From the NCBI GenBank assembly GCA_008931825.1, contig QXVZ01025822.1:23171-87170 (forward strand): a stretch of 64,000 bases of DNA. The letters run 5' to 3'. Shown one piece after another: positions 28,201 to 41,880 of this stretch. The notes under the pieces are model-generated. The model was not told the origin of the DNA, made no database searches, and worked only from the letters and a program-made list of their open reading frames with translations. The position numbers and the translations under genes were made by a program. How positions within the stretch are numbered: the first letter of the stretch is position 1; the number at the start of each line of letters is the position of its first letter. This DNA is from Phallusia fumigata. Its lineage: Eukaryota > Chordata > Ascidiacea > Phlebobranchia > Ascidiidae.

Positions 28201-31200
28201 TGTAATGAAGTACATGGTCTCGTCTGTTGCTTTTAAAACAGTGTATATAATGACCTCACGACAACAACGTAGGGTTAATACAAAAGATAAATGTAGTATG
28301 ACAAACACTTTTTTGTTTTTTATCACAAAATATTTTTCTGTTGGTAAAAATAGCGACAATCTTTTTTCAGTAAAAGATCTCAAGTACGACGCACACGCCG
28401 ATCTTGTTCGAATGTACATTTCAATGTTTAATCAACCTTGTTTAACAACGTCGTCGAATTGGGCGGTGCGAAAGTAACAGCTTGTTGCCACATGAGTCTG
28501 ATAAAACCAACAATTGCGTCAAAATAGAGTTTTCGACCGTTCCTTGTAGTCATTTACCACAAGGTGTGCCGAGGTCGTCGCCCTGTCGCATTTGCCCCAA
28601 CATTAAACACCCCCTGTCGGCTTGTCATCACTCGTAACGCGTAATTACGTATCATTATAGCAATAGCTGTGGGACTCTGCGCCGCGTCGCCTATGTCGCG
28701 AAAAGTTAAAACGGAAGCCAGTGTTTGATAAGTTTAAAAACAGAGAATCGTCAGCACGCACGAGGGGTCATGAAATGTACGTTTTGAAGTATCGGGTTGG
28801 TATTAGAATTGGAAACTCTCGTGTTGTGAATCTTTGCTCGCGTCTAATCTTTTGGTTGTTACAAACAGCAATGGGAATTTCAATTACATTTTTAAATCAA
28901 CGCGAATTCTTTCACGAAACTATGCATGGACATGGCTTACACCTCAGCATTGCCGTCTGGTCTGTTTTTGCTGATCGTACGAAACTTAAATTCTGTTTCC
29001 AATTTAATCATGCTGGTCAATTTTTGTATTGTCAATTTTTGTGCTTTGACTACAAAATGTGAATGTTGGGGGATTAAAATGTAATGGCGTTTTCGGTTAA
29101 ATATGGTCTAAACAATGATTTTCTCAACAAACTGAGTCACTCCAATGCGACAGGTTACAGAAAAACGTTTCCTACACAAAATAAAAATGAGCGTTCTTTA
29201 CTGGTTGTCTTCTCCTTCTGGTTTGTTACCCAACGGAGATTATACGATACCAGTTTACGAAAGAAGTCCAAGCTTTGAACACCTAGAGCGGGCAACCAGT
29301 CGTTAACATTTGTATTTCGTTTTTGTTTAAAATGCATAAAACCTTCCTGGAAACTGTAATTAAACTCCATGTAACGTTAAAAGGCCGCGTGTGTTGGGCC
29401 TTTAAAGTAGCACAGAAGCGGCAAGTTACGGGCGCATGCGGCACACGCGTTTGTTTACACACATCATTTTCCGATTTCCCACCGGAACCCGTGTGCACTG
29501 AAGCGCGATTTCCCGTTTAGTTCTGAATTTCCGGAGGCCTGTTGACCGCGTATTATTCCCGTACACCCAAGGTAGTCACATTGTGCCGAAAAACAGCCCT
29601 TGGGGTCGAGAAGGGTAGAACCGCACCCGCGACTGATTGATCGTGAAACTTGTGTTCGTTCAAGTCATAACAGACACTCGAAGTTATCAAAGGGAAAAAT
29701 TTAAACCTTGATTTGACAATGCTTTACGCGCCGGAGTATAAAGTTTTAATGCGATTTTGCTTTAGAACAATTTCATTCCATGCAATATGCGAACGTTTGG
29801 AAATGGGACGGCCTGAAACGAGATATTGAGTTTTGTCCAATAAAAACCACAACTATGGCATCTCGAACTGGAAGCATAAAATATTGTTTAAATCACCACA
29901 TTACCATGTCATACGCTGTGACTGGTTGAAAAGGATTCCACCTTTGAACTGAAACTGAAGCGCCGCCTTGGTTTAGAATTTCACGGTCGTCAACTCGATT
30001 TCGATATATCGACCTAGTGCGTAATGCTGACCAAGCCTGCATACAAAGTGACGGCACGCCCATTCGTCAATTTATGCCACCAGCCTAGGAATTAGTCGCA
30101 GTGACTGCAATACACATTTCAACCCGGGATTGTAACAAGCGGAAAATTTAAAGAGTGATTGATATGCGCAATGGTAATCTGGTTATATAATAGGTGAGAC
30201 TCTATTTAAGGACAGCGAAGTGATAATTTGAATTGGGAAGAATAGACAACACGCAAATTGCCGATATACATAAGAAAACGTTAACAACGCGGTTAGGCCA
30301 GATAGAATATTCACATCACCACAACAAACAGCTAATAGTACGTAGAGGTAGTCACTTGACTGTTTATCTATGTTTATTCTCAGTTAACATAAAATCGTAA
30401 TATGAAGCAGTGCGATATATTTAAAACGCGTGTAGTAAAATCTCTTAACATTTGTGTTTCCTAAAAACAAAAAAAATCCATTGCTCATGTTCGAAATAGG
30501 TTACCACCAACAAAATTCGACCCAACCTCAGCAGAACAAGAACCAAAAGTAACCCAGAGAATGTTTTTAATTTACCTTGCGTCGAACAGATTCGCTGTCC
30601 TTCTTCCTACATTGAACTTGGCGTGTTTGATACCCGACGCCGCAGACCGGTGGAGATTGGGTTTGTGGGTAGACCAAGGAGTTTGTGCCGTTGTTGTCTG
30701 CACTCCCATTCCGCTGGCTTGACATCAATCCCACAGGCTGTAAGCAAATCGTTTACAGCTCCGTTACAAGTTCAAGTGTATTAAAGTTCAGTCGGGTTCA
30801 CACAAAGTCACAACGATAAAACCAAACGTTCAGTTGCATCTTCGAAAGGTTTTGTTACGTTTGCCATGAGGGTCAAGAAACAGGTGTACGTATGCGCGGT
30901 CTTCAATACTAATTCTAAGAAACTTGTTGAAAACCAAAATCGCTGCAAATAATTTTTAACGACTTAACGTGGTGTTGTCAAAAGCGCAAAACGATAAACT
31001 GCATCCAGTCGCTGCCACATCCCAAACCAGCTACGCCTTGCCGTTCCGGGTTAATAAAGCTTTAATTTCGCGTGCAGGGAGTGACACGCGCCGCTGGGAA
31101 CAACTTCCAATTGTCTGCCGAGCTCGATTATATCAAATCCCTCGCGACTGTGAGGAAGAAGCTACCAGTGTGCCGAGCGTTCAACGACAAACACAATCGA

Positions 31201-34200
31201 TACAGAGCATTGAGCGGCGACAATAAGTCTATTCCGGGCTTTGAGACTGGGCATCGAACGACATCGACCATGAAGTGGAGCGAAAGTAAGCTACCCGCTG
31301 GCTCTCTGTTGTAAGCTGCGACCCGATATCAGGGAGTGTCGCTTCGCATGTCTTCGGTGCGAGATTAGTGGACTTTGCACAAACCGGCTTTCTAAAGCAG
31401 TAACATCAAAAAGACCTTATTTTGAAAAAAAATTGATTTGCTTTGACATTGCAATTAGGCTTAGAAGAAACGATTTAGGTCGAGATTTGAAAGTCTAATT
31501 TAAACCTCTTTTTTAATGTCTTTTCTGTAACCAACTGCAAACCGAGCGTAGATATGATGATGCTTATACAGGGACAACTTTCATTTCATATTACGAAATA
31601 CGAACATTTGCGGAAGACAACGCGCAGTTCGCCTTTGCCTTTGAGTTCGTGTGACTGTAAAAAGGGGAACGTCGGCGCCAGCCGCGGGATTATTCCGGAA
31701 ACATCAATAAACAAATCTCAACGCAGTATAAGATCGGGGCCACCCGCAAACTGACCATAACGTCAGTTTGCCAGTGCACTGCGATTTTGACACACTTGTC
31801 GTTCGGATTGCCAGCAAACACACGAAAACTAACGGTTTTAATGGGGCATGACATTAACAGCACGTGACCATAAACAAGCAGCCATATAAACAAGTTCTTT
31901 CTCTGTGCGTAAACATTGGTACCAGGAAATCAACATGCACCTGTCGGTCGTGAAGTGGCAAATACAAAGGGACTCCACGAGTTATACGACGGCTGGCCGA
32001 TTTGTTTCGCAAAAGCAAATTATAGCAACTAACTTGCAGCATTTTTAGGTCACGTCTCGTAAATCCTCTTGCAGGATCAAGTGTATTTACGTGCAATTAC
32101 TAAACCAATTTGCGGGACGTGAAAGCTAAACATTTGGAAACTTTTAACAAGGCACTCTGTAAGCAAAAACAGTTGCAGGGCCTTGTAGGCTGCCACATAA
32201 ATAAGCTACAAAACAACAATGCCAATGAAACAATCCATAATGTTAATCAATACAAACCCACCGACGGAGTGCGGGTATCCTTCATCTGGCAGGGCCCCCA
32301 TCTCGATTTGTTCCAGAAGTATACGGAACATTTTTGTAGGTTGCATTGACGCGATTGAACGAAGGAATCTTTTCGGGGACATGGAGTCCCTGTTGGACCC
32401 GGAAAGGCCAAAATGGCTCGTTTTCTGTAAAAATGTTTTAAAATGTTTGGGCAATTGCAATGGGAAAAATACTTTTTGCCTGTAGGAAAAGGACTAGACA
32501 CCATGTCTGTATTCTCGCCTGCACAGAAAGGTATCTTGTTTTACGGCTTAGTCACACCCACCTTATCTGCTGCTGGGACCCCTTTTTTCCTCTTCTGCAA
32601 GTATGTGGGCACGGGCTCCAGTGACTCCAGTCGGACAATACGCAGTCACCTGAGCATGGAACGTGGCAAGGCAGAAGTCGAGGCACGACCAGCGCTGACG
32701 GAGGTTCGTGGCATTTCGAGTCGGGAACCGTGTTTCTCCACAAGTCTCGACACACAAGAGATTGTATCATCATACTCGACCCACACTCACCCACCTCTGG
32801 TTGGCATGGCGACAGTGAGGTCACGTGCCAATGGTAGCACCTAAGTTGAGTATTTAAATGTTGGTTCGATAATAACGCACATTGTGCGCATAAATGGTGC
32901 ATCGTCTGTTGTAAACTGCGATGCCTTATTTTAAGAGAATGAAAACTGCGATGCCTTTTTTTAAGAGAATGAAAACTGCGATGCCTTATTATAAGAGAAT
33001 AGGCTGGAGCCGGGCATTTCGGTTCAACATATTTTCTTTTCGTATGCAGCTAAACTCATGCTAAACCAATAGAGACAATACAACGACTTTTATTCACCTC
33101 GCATTTTCGCATGGGGCAACCTCCAGCGTATGAGGACAATCTTCTGGACGTCCATAATTATCGAATATTTTCCGCTGTCTGCGCTGGTAGCCTTTGATAC
33201 TTTTTGATGCCTTAAACCTGGTGACGTCAGGTTTGGTGTAGTTGACGTCACCCGGACAGGTGGGCAAAGCACATTTTGACCAATCCGACCACTGACCCAT
33301 CACACATTGCTGTGCACAAAGGACATTGCACTCTTGCCAAGATGGCAGCTTTTGGTTCTATGAAGCAGGAGTTAGGATTTATTTAACATATACTTGGCAT
33401 AAAACTAGGTGGGGGGAAATTTTTGGGTGATCAGAGTGTGCAAAAATTTTTTTTACAAAGTTATATTTTATTGTCATTTAAAATGATTTATAACATACCA
33501 CTAAATGTCTTTGTCAATTTTAAAAGTGCACTATAGGGCTATTTCTGGCTGTCATGAATATTTAATGACAAGCTGACATAGGCTTTCAGTTTAACACAAG
33601 AGAACTTGCATGATCAATGATTACAAAATAAAAGGTATGCAACTGGCACCAAAATCTATTTCTAATAACAACTCAATTCATATGTGTGAGATGGCATGCA
33701 AGAAATGCTTTCAAGTCTGATTAAGGGTAATTCTCAGGCATGCAGCAACCAGGAAGGCTTTGCAAGTGGCTCAGGAGTTTATTAAAACAGTTCCCATGAG
33801 GGTGGTTGTCATTTGGTTCCCATGGGGTTGGTCTAATCTCTCGTAATTTGCATTTCAGGTTGAGCAGGTCAAAGCTTATTGTTTAAATATTGCAGCTTTA
33901 CACACAATCTTAAGCTTTTTGTCTGTATTCTTTCTACTATTATAGATGCATGAGTTATAAACAATTTTATCTGTTTAAACATAGAGTATTCAAAAATGTA
34001 CGCTACAAGTTTGAAATGGATGCACTGTTGGGTAAAATTAAATACGGTCTTTAAGGTTTTGCAAAACATGTTATGCTCCCCCTCACACACATACACACAC
34101 ACAATACACTGGCATTTACTTAGGACATAAATAATACAAACCTTACTAACTAACATATTATGGTACACATTTTAAGTGTCGGAGCATAAATTATTAAACA

Positions 34201-36855
34201 TATAAATGTTGATGGAAAATATTTTTTTAAATAGGTTTAAAAAAAATTTTTATAATATTAACCTGGTCACAAAATCTTTTATCAACTGGTTGCATCTGTG
34301 CCCATGCATTGGCTCCATCTTCACCACCGATCCGAAAAGCAGCATCAGCCTTTGATAAATACATAAAAGCATAGTAATCAACAGATGAATGCATGTTAAT
34401 CAACAGGTTCAACTTATTGATATACCTGTCTTCTGACAAATCGGCTTAGTTGGACACAATATACATCTCTCCACTGTTGTCCACCTCCACAACTAGCATT
34501 GTGGATTAATTCACATGGACTCCAACTTCCAGATGCCCAACGGTAACTGCGCCAAAAAACACCAATATGAATTGCTATAAACAGGATCATTTATTCATGT
34601 AACCAGGTATCAATTTTTTTGGTAGAAATTAAAAGGGTAAAGTGGCAGTGTCAGGTACCTTTTTAAACTAGCACATAAGATAAAACTGGCTGTGGTTGGG
34701 CCTATTTAGCAAACTTTTTAAAATGCTGTATTTGCACCTACAAAGTTGTTAACACCACAATTAGCAAGAGCAACTGAACCTGCGACATGCAACAATGTTT
34801 TGGGGTTCGACTGAACATGCCCTTTTCTCTGTCAGCTTTGGGCAAGATGATGAATTGGAACCAAATGGAAGTCGCTGAATATTTCTGGTTCGAGTTTGGG
34901 TTCCATTGGACCCACATGTGGCAGTGCAAATCGTCCATGCTGACCATAATTCAACAGTACATGCTTGGGACACCTCACATGTTTCTTGGATCATAAACCT
35001 TTACAAAAACTTAATTACCGTATCACCATTTATGTACCTTTATAAATATAAGTAAACTTACTTGCTGCCAAGAGCTTTTCCTTGGCGTGTTAAGCACTGG
35101 ATGTTTTGACTTCTTGTGCCAATTAAATGTTCATTTATGGTAGCCCTTTCCCTTCTCCCCCACTTTTTATTACCACTACGAGAATAGGGTTTCATCTGCA
35201 AAAAATTGCAATAAAACCCCATAACACTGCACTTTATAGCATGTGACCGAAGGCAAACAAAATTAAACTTAAGTGCTTGATTAAAAACTTAAGTACTTGT
35301 ATATGGTGAATACATTTTTTTGTAAACACTTGTAAACACTGTTGATATAAACAGTGCAAAACAATGCAAAAACAAAAAGAACATTTTAACTCACTGATGC
35401 TTGAGCTCTCTTGCACATAGACCACTCTTCAAATTTTAGTTTATAAAGAGACCCTGAACCCTTCGTTCCACAGCTAGGCAAATTGGCACATGGTCTGAGT
35501 TCTGACAGATATGGACACTCTAATCCTCCAAATTTTGGTTTGCGAATAACCTGCCGCATCTAAAAAACAACTGAACTTTATGACATCTTTTCAATAACGG
35601 AACTATTTAATAAATATAGTATATGTAATGGACTGACTAGGTAACTTCAGGAAGCAGAGGAGATGTAAAAAGCAATTCAGGAAACACACAGTCATAATAA
35701 AAGCAAATTTAATACATAATGCATCTGATGTTAACATAAAAACAACTTGCCCTTATCTGTGTTCCATTTCCACAAGACCTGTTACATTCAAACCAAGAAG
35801 TAAACACTGATGTAACACAGTTTTGAGGGCAGGACACTTTGCATGGTTGTCTGATATCTGGTGCGTCTTTAAATCTATGGATGCAAATTTCTGATTACCA
35901 AGTTATGCATGCAAAAACTTAGCAGCATGCATAGAGTTTTGTCAAATTTTTTCTCTTTGACTTTTTCCAGCTACACTTAGGTTTCTTAGAAGAAATAACT
36001 TCGAATGCAGTGTGAATAAGTTATGTGGTACCTTGAAAAAAACCAAAGGAATATTTTACAAAAATCATACACCTAATAAACCCATTTTTCTGCTCAAACC
36101 TACAATGAGCAAATGTAATTTTCCATGACAGTTGAATTGTTGGAAATGCTGACACATCTCACAGTTCGATCTTGCACACCAGGAATATTGCATGCAAGTT
36201 CTGAAGTCAAGGCAGTGTCTGTGGGAATACAAGTTTTCCAAGCGCCAACTTCCCATTTAAACATTGCCTTGTGTTTTGGACACACCTAAATAAGAAACAA
36301 CTTTAATTTTGCAGGGCGATTGTGTAAAATAAATGGTAAGTAAATTTGAAACAACCTTAAAACATTGCCTTTCATCAGTTGGTTTATTTTCTTTGATACA
36401 GTTGTTTTGTGTAGTTTTGTAATGTAACATAGCATGTTCACAAAACACAGACCGCAGTTGAATGCCCCCAGGCCCACAAGAACTTCCATTACATTCACCC
36501 CAAGTACCTGAAGCAAAAATAAATAGTGTTAAGATGCATTTTTGGGCACACATAAGGTCAATAATTTTCAATTTAAACCACAAATATTCAAACCAAAATA
36601 ACCGAATATTATATATAACTGACCTGTTTTCCAAATACCCACTGGCAATGTCGATTGTGCTTCAGCTAAATCACAAAATACAGCAAAGTGCTGTGACAGC
36701 AACAATAGCAGGAAAAGTGAAAAATACTGATACTGAATCTGAGCCTTTTCTCTGTTGTAGGTCACAGGCTTTGGTGCTTTGTTTAGTTTTCCGCTGTTGT
36801 GTTTATTTTGCATGTTCTGGGAACAATGGAAGCCACCATTTCTGTTTGAGGCCAT
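16272..36855 (-). CDS. THSD7: Thrombospondin type-1 repeat membrane protein, THSD7A/B type, complete
   Basis: THSD7 proteins are large single-pass membrane proteins whose ectodomain is a string of TSP1 repeats; vertebrate THSD7A acts in endothelium and kidney. Exons: 36624-36855, 36356-36507, 36104-36285, 35751-35874, 35395-35559, 35062-35195, 34780-34998, 34426-34546, 34263-34349, 33098-33357, 32562-32840, 32262-32424, about 30575-30737, 27955-28117, 27373-27502, 24791-24950 (or its twin 26426-26585), 24066-24320, 22992-23192, 22624-22824, 22187-22298, 21379-21663, 21022-21115, 20838-20957, 20116-20266, 19785-19962, 18635-18888, 18276-18362, 17879-17980, 17226-17393, 16891-17037, 16272-16643. 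Counting the duplicated block once gives about 1819 residues. A hydrophobic signal core lies at residues 45-60 after an unusually long N-terminus. WSxW and CxxxC pairs recur throughout, and order and spacing follow vertebrate THSD7A to the end. The last exon carries the transmembrane helix (about 1702-1724) and a Lys/Arg- then Gly/Ser-rich tail longer than in vertebrates. One intron has a GC donor. Confidence 0.96.
20408..20438. repeat. (TG)n microsatellite in a THSD7 intron
   Basis: An almost pure run of tg dinucleotides with one ga interruption near the right end, in the intron between the exons at 20838-20957 and 20116-20266. Confidence 0.9.
24447..26080. repeat. Direct duplication, left copy (1634 bp, two THSD7 exons)
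   Basis: Left copy of a block repeated at 26082-27715 with a constant offset of 1635, so no insertions or deletions separate them. I noted four substitutions: 24859/26494, 24919/26554, 25117/26752 and 25128/26763. It holds one exon encoding CSLYQ-type sequence (25738-25867) and one encoding WHSSKWSPC (24791-24950). The copies are separated only by an 'n' at 26081. Confidence 0.97.
26082..27715. repeat. Direct duplication, right copy (1634 bp)
   Basis: Right copy of the block at 24447-26080, with exons at 27373-27502 and 26426-26585. Splicing the upstream exon (27955-28117) into 27373-27502, that into either WHSSK exon, and that into 24066-24320 keeps frame. Using all four duplicated exons does not. 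Confidence 0.97.
28118..30574. other. Longest THSD7 intron
   Basis: About 2.4 kb between two verified exons. Open frames on the plus strand (28721-29062, 29323-29520) have no family resemblance and no matching splice structure. I see no transposon ends or RNA gene. Confidence 0.6.
32913..33002. repeat. 30-bp tandem repeat, three copies, in a THSD7 intron
   Basis: Three consecutive units beginning aaactgcgatgcctta at 32913, 32943 and 32973, differing at one or two positions. They lie in the intron between the exons at 33098-33357 and 32562-32840. Confidence 0.9.
35745..35750 (-). promoter_or_regulatory. Non-canonical GC donor splice site (GC-AG intron)
   Basis: The fourth THSD7 exon can join the fifth in frame only if it ends ...ATAAGG followed by GCAAGT. 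That hexamer is the strong consensus of the rare GC-AG class. The nearest GT donor, four bases further on, would shift the frame by one. Confidence 0.75.
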
Positions 36856-38417
36856 TTTCTACATTTGCTACATGAGTTATTTCGGGCAAAACATGCACCT
36901 GCATGATACATCCATGGTAACTACCAATGAAAATAACTTAACCATCAAATATGCCTCGCAAAACTAATAAAATTTATTTACCAATAGACAAAACAATATC
37001 TTAAAACACAGACCCTAAAAGGTTTAAACAACAATATTTTGACTTTTTATTGCATCTTTCATTTATAAAAGCGAACGCAAAAACGTTTTGTTTCGTTGCA
37101 CCATTAGTTTTTTTAGGAGTCGGGTCTATCAAAACAAAGACACCAAAACGATTTGTTTCAACTAGATCACTTCGCTTTGTCAATGAAAAAAATGTCTAAA
37201 TGCAGGCGATAAAACTTTTCACCTTTACTTGCACTTTCGGAAGGTTTAGGCCAATTGTTATGATCTGCAAGCATTTAAATTCTACCACTTTGGCGCGTAA
37301 CGCAAGCACGTGTACGCCGAACTACCACTAACATAACGATAACCATCGCTGGTTGCAGGGCGGTTGCCAACTAAAAATGAGACAAAAGAAAGAGATGCCG
37401 AAGAAAAAAAGCTACGGTCTTCTTTTTTCGCGACCTCTACGTGCTCGCGTATGTTTTTGGCGTTTGCCGCTTATGACAGAGCTACTAGCGTTCAAAAGTT
37501 TTACGCAGGTCTACCAGCAGGTGGAGATACACAATATGGAATATTTTGGTATTCGAGAATATCCCGAAATAGTTCTATTTGAATTTTATTGTATATTTTT
37601 TACAATGTTTAAAAATATTCGCACGCTGGAACTGGAAGGACATATTGCCTTTTGTCCCTTATGTGTTTTTACATCTAAACCTACTAAAAGCAAACATGTA
37701 AACTCTTGTTTTTGCGGACAAAACTCTGACATGATTAAGTAAACATGCGTTGGTGTAGGCCTTTTTTACCGCTCAGCACGAAAAAACGTGCATTTTCGAA
37801 TTGAAATTTTAAAAACGTAATTTTTTGTTCGAACAGTTTGAAATTCCAACTTCTGAGAAAATGTGTAAGACATTAAATTGTACATGTATAGGTCTTAATT
37901 TACACTGCAAAAAAAACTGCTGTAAAACTAAAAGGAAGTATGTTGAGGCCCGCATCCGGAGTCAATTTCTATTGCTAGGTGCCTATGACACAAACGTGTG
38001 AAAATTTATTGGGAATCACACCGACTAAATACTGGCAGCAGCAGCAGCAGCGCCATCAGATGCTGTGCATGAGGATAAATTACGTGCAGCACAACTTCGT
38101 TTAGTCGACCTAATCGCAACACAAAACGTTCAATTGCGCCTACAGGCAGAGTGTTATGGTCACAGTAAGCCAAACATGCAGTTTCAGTCATTTACGAATG
38201 CCCTGTATGGTTGTGGTAAAAGAGTCAGTTACATGTATATATGTCTAGTCATGAATTTATGAACGCTCTTCTGGCAAATGTATTACTCATATTTTATCTT
38301 TTGTGTTTGTGCAAATCATCGCAGCCGTACAGAAATGTTATGAGTTTATAATAGGGTGACAAAGGCTGTAGCTGAAAATAACGTATGCCTACAGGTATTT
38401 AGAATCCAAGCAACAAA
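36856..38417. other. Divergent intergenic region between THSD7 and the MFS gene
   Basis: The two genes start in opposite directions from this 1.6-kb stretch, so it probably holds both promoters. A 129-codon plus-strand frame (37353-37742) and a short Ala/Gln-rich frame (about 38030-38262, with a cagcagcag run) are the only notable open frames. Neither is recognisable. An untranslated first exon of the MFS gene could lie here. Confidence 0.5.
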
Positions 38418-41400
38418 ATGTGCCAAGCAGTTTTGCCACCGTTTTTTGTTTACTGGACCTACTATCTTTTCCATGGTGTTGAGTTTGGTAAGTAAAACAG
38501 CCAAATAGTTCGAAATTTGAGGTAACAGGAAGGCTAATATTAAGGTTATTTTGTGCAGCTGTGATACTGTCCACCCTAGACCTTTATTTGGTGAGTGTTG
38601 GGGCAAAGCAGTACTACCTCGGTTTTGCTATATCGGCTTCAACATTAACGAGCCTGATTACGGCCCCGATGTATGGAAAGTTCACCGACAAGAAACGATC
38701 AGTTAAAGCAGTTTTGATGCTTAACAACGTGTTCGAAATGGCAGGTAAAGGCCTTCGGGCAAAAAACGCGATCCTGCATTAGTTACTATTCACAGTCCAA
38801 AATTTTGCGTCGGCCGACGTTACATTTGTTTCTTCGCAAGTTTGTTTTTTCATGTTTGCCTGTGAGTTCAAAAGATACACTACTTAATCTTTACTTGTCA
38901 AATACCACGATTAAGAAGTTTCACAATAGTTTCCATAAACAGGATGGGGTTTAAAAGGTTTTTCGAGTCCCAGTGTCATTATTAAATACCAATGATAAAA
39001 AGTAATAATTTCCAATATGACCAAAATGATGCAAAACTATCAATCACCCTTGTCGTGGTGCTCTACACCACTGACTGAAGCAGTCAGAAGGGTTTCTTGT
39101 AATCTGTAACTCTTGTAAGTATTGGCGAACTGGTTGGTGGCGCCGTAAAGCCACTAAAACCGTTATTGTGCCTCAAAATAATGATTTTCAAAATTGGTCC
39201 TAATTCGGCTGCAGGCAGAGATATGCTACTCGCGTCTTCTAATACTTTATACCACAAGCTCATTCAAGTTACAAGTTATTAACACTTGCATGAACTTCGT
39301 CTTAAAATTATAGTCAGGTACAAACTGGTTGCGCCAGCTGCATGGAAAATGCGGGACCGAGGCCGGACATTAACCCTGTCGATTTTGTTTAAACTTGATG
39401 TATTTTTTTGTAAGGATCCTTGCTGTACTTCGCTGCAAAGAATCCCGCTGTTATCATATGCGGGAGGTTAATGTCCGGTATTGGCCAGGGATCGGAGTCA
39501 TCGGTGCTGGGAATGATTTCGCGTTCCTCTCCCAACCGTTTGAGAGAATTTTCAATAGTCTTTGCTACGTATCAGCTAGGCCTTTTACTCGGCGCTGCAT
39601 GCAATCTTTTTTTGGGGAAACTTAATTTTGCTGTTGGACCGTTCTTTGTTGATGCCTACACCGCGCCTGGAGTATGTGAGTAAAATTGTTTAGAGCCAAT
39701 CTGAGCTTTGACACCACGTTTATTTTATCTTCAAGTTATTTGTGGCGTTTATTTGGCTTTGTCATCACGTCATGGTGATTTGTTTTTTTCGTGACCCAAC
39801 TCCGGTCGAAGAAAATGAAATCGAATATTCGGAAAGAAGTATGGAGGTCGGCGTGGAGCCAACGCAGTGGTCATGGAAAGTCTTATGTTCGGGTAAGCAG
39901 TGTTCTCGGTGTCTGTCGAGAATGTGTCATACAATTTTTCTTCTTCACATTATTAGTTAAATAGGAAAATCGTATTTTGCACCCGCGACAACGAAAAAAC
40001 AGTGCACCCGCGACAACGAAAAATGTGAACTATTTTTCTAGGAAGAACATAAACGGTTAGAGAAGTTTGTTGATTAGCACAGGGATTCTTTGACTAATGT
40101 GCAATTTCTGGTCACAATGCGGTAAAAAAACACCATCAGAATATTACCTGTAAAATGTTTGTAACTGATTTAATAATTCCCATAAGTTGGGAATATTTGT
40201 TTTACTTTGCCATACAGGTTTGCTCCGTGAGGAAGTAGTCGTTTGTCTATTTTCAACCTACGTTGTAATTTTTGTTGAAACGGGTTTTGAGACTTTGTTT
40301 ATTCCGTTCACAAAAAAATATTTCGCATGGAATGGATTTCAGAATTCCATGCTGCTAAGTGGACTGGGATTAATGGTAGGTTTGACTGACTAAGCATTCC
40401 TAGAAAAACAAACAATCATTGCAAAATTTATAAATGTGTAAATGCGTTAATTGTTATCTCAAGTTATCTAAAAATAGTGTGTTATGCTTTTCGTTTTACA
40501 CATTTTGTTAAAACTGTCTTGAAATGTTCAGGCCGGGATTCCGATCAAACTTGTACGTCACGTTTTATCTCGTGATTTATTGTTGTTATAGCTACTCTCG
40601 AGGTAATATTTACAAACTCGAATCCCAATTAGGATTTTTTTCAAGCTTTTCCATTTCGTGTGTAATTCTCTTTCACTGGGCCGATTTTTGTAGCATCGTA
40701 ATCATGTTCTTTCACCCTACATGCCAAAGGTCAAAATAGCACATCGCTCACTAAACTTCCAAAAAAAAGTCATTGCTTAAACACTTCGACGCGGTAAAAA
40801 AGACAAACGAAATTCGACTAACGATTCATCCAGTGTTTATTTTGTAGATGATGCTTGGTTATTTTGTGGTGACAAAATTGAGCAGAAAAGTTTCTAATCG
40901 ATTTTTGTTGTTGGTTGGAACAACAGCAATTTGTGTCCTACATGTCACTTTTCTAATATTTGTAATATTCATTTTACAGAAACACACTTTAAGTAAGTTT
41001 TTACTTACGTTTTGAAACAAAGCACTCCCTTTTTTTCTTGATTTGTTTTGAATATTTGACCATGTTTAGGTGCTCAACAATCATCGTGGCCAGCGTCTGT
41101 GTTCTGTTTGAATGCATTGATTTTTGTGTTTTTTGTACCTTTTGTGTTTGCTCCTCAAATCACCATTTTTTCCGAAGTAGTAAATAAAAACCATTTAGGT
41201 GAGTACATATGACCAAAAGCAGTGTTTCTAAAACGTTTTTCGATTTCGTTCGCAGTTTTTGCCAATTTCCAGATTTCATTTACCCTAGTACAAAATATGT
41301 TCAGATTAACATGTTCAAGTTTTGGATAAATTTAAAATAAATGTATTCACCCTTCATACAATCCTTCTCATTCATTCACCTTGTTGAAAAGCTTTGACAC

Positions 41401-41880
41401 TAATGTATAAGTAAATAATATACTTTAGCCAACTGCGCTAAAAATAAAAATGCTAATAGTATGTTGTGCATGTGAATAAACCTGGTTTTAGTCATTATTG
41501 TTCTCCCCAGGCTTTTTTCAAGGATTTCGTCTGGCAATATACGGAATTGGAAAAATCCTCGGACCTGTATGGGTTTCATCTCTGCTCGACCATTTGCCGA
41601 TTACGATAGCAGTTAACTGGACACTTGTAACTTTTTCGCTGGTAAGTATTTAGTTCTATAACGTTGACTTAAAAGTTGATCGCTAAAATTCGCGATCTGG
41701 TCGTATTAGATATGAAATTCGTTTTTACAAAAACGTAAATAAAATTGTATATTGTTGCAGGTTACAATTTTATTGTCATACAAAATGTTAAACACATCAG
41801 AATCCTTAGAACACCTGTACTCCACCGATAACCAAACCAACGAGAGAACAAAATTGCTTTCCAGTGAAACTGTCTTATAG
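38418..41880 (+). CDS. Major facilitator superfamily transporter, MFSD8/CLN7-like, complete
   Basis: Nine exons: 38418-38487, 38559-38744, 39415-39671, 39736-39892, 40218-40375, 40848-40992, 41070-41198, 41511-41641, 41761-41880. All junctions keep phase; 1353 nt, 450 residues, ending in TAG. The start is the first ATG after an in-frame stop. The protein has a run of hydrophobic helices with the MFS loop signature between helices 2 and 3 (YGKFTDKKRS), a GRLMSGIGQGSES segment in helix 4 and a YTAPG motif before helix 6, in the same order as MFSD8. MFSD8/CLN7 is a lysosomal membrane protein reported to be a chloride channel. The C-terminus contains ERTKLL, a fit to the acidic dileucine sorting signal [DE]xxxL[LI], consistent with a lysosomal or endosomal location. 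Human MFSD8 is about 70 residues longer. MFS membership is certain; the MFSD8 assignment is moderate. Confidence 0.85.

Noticed and set aside
30969-31314. Two overlapping plus-strand frames as an additional gene within THSD7
   Set aside because: They lie inside a verified intron, overlap each other in different phases, and have no recognisable domain.
34085-34112. CA-rich run as a regulatory site
   Set aside because: Short simple repeat within a THSD7 intron with no other signal.
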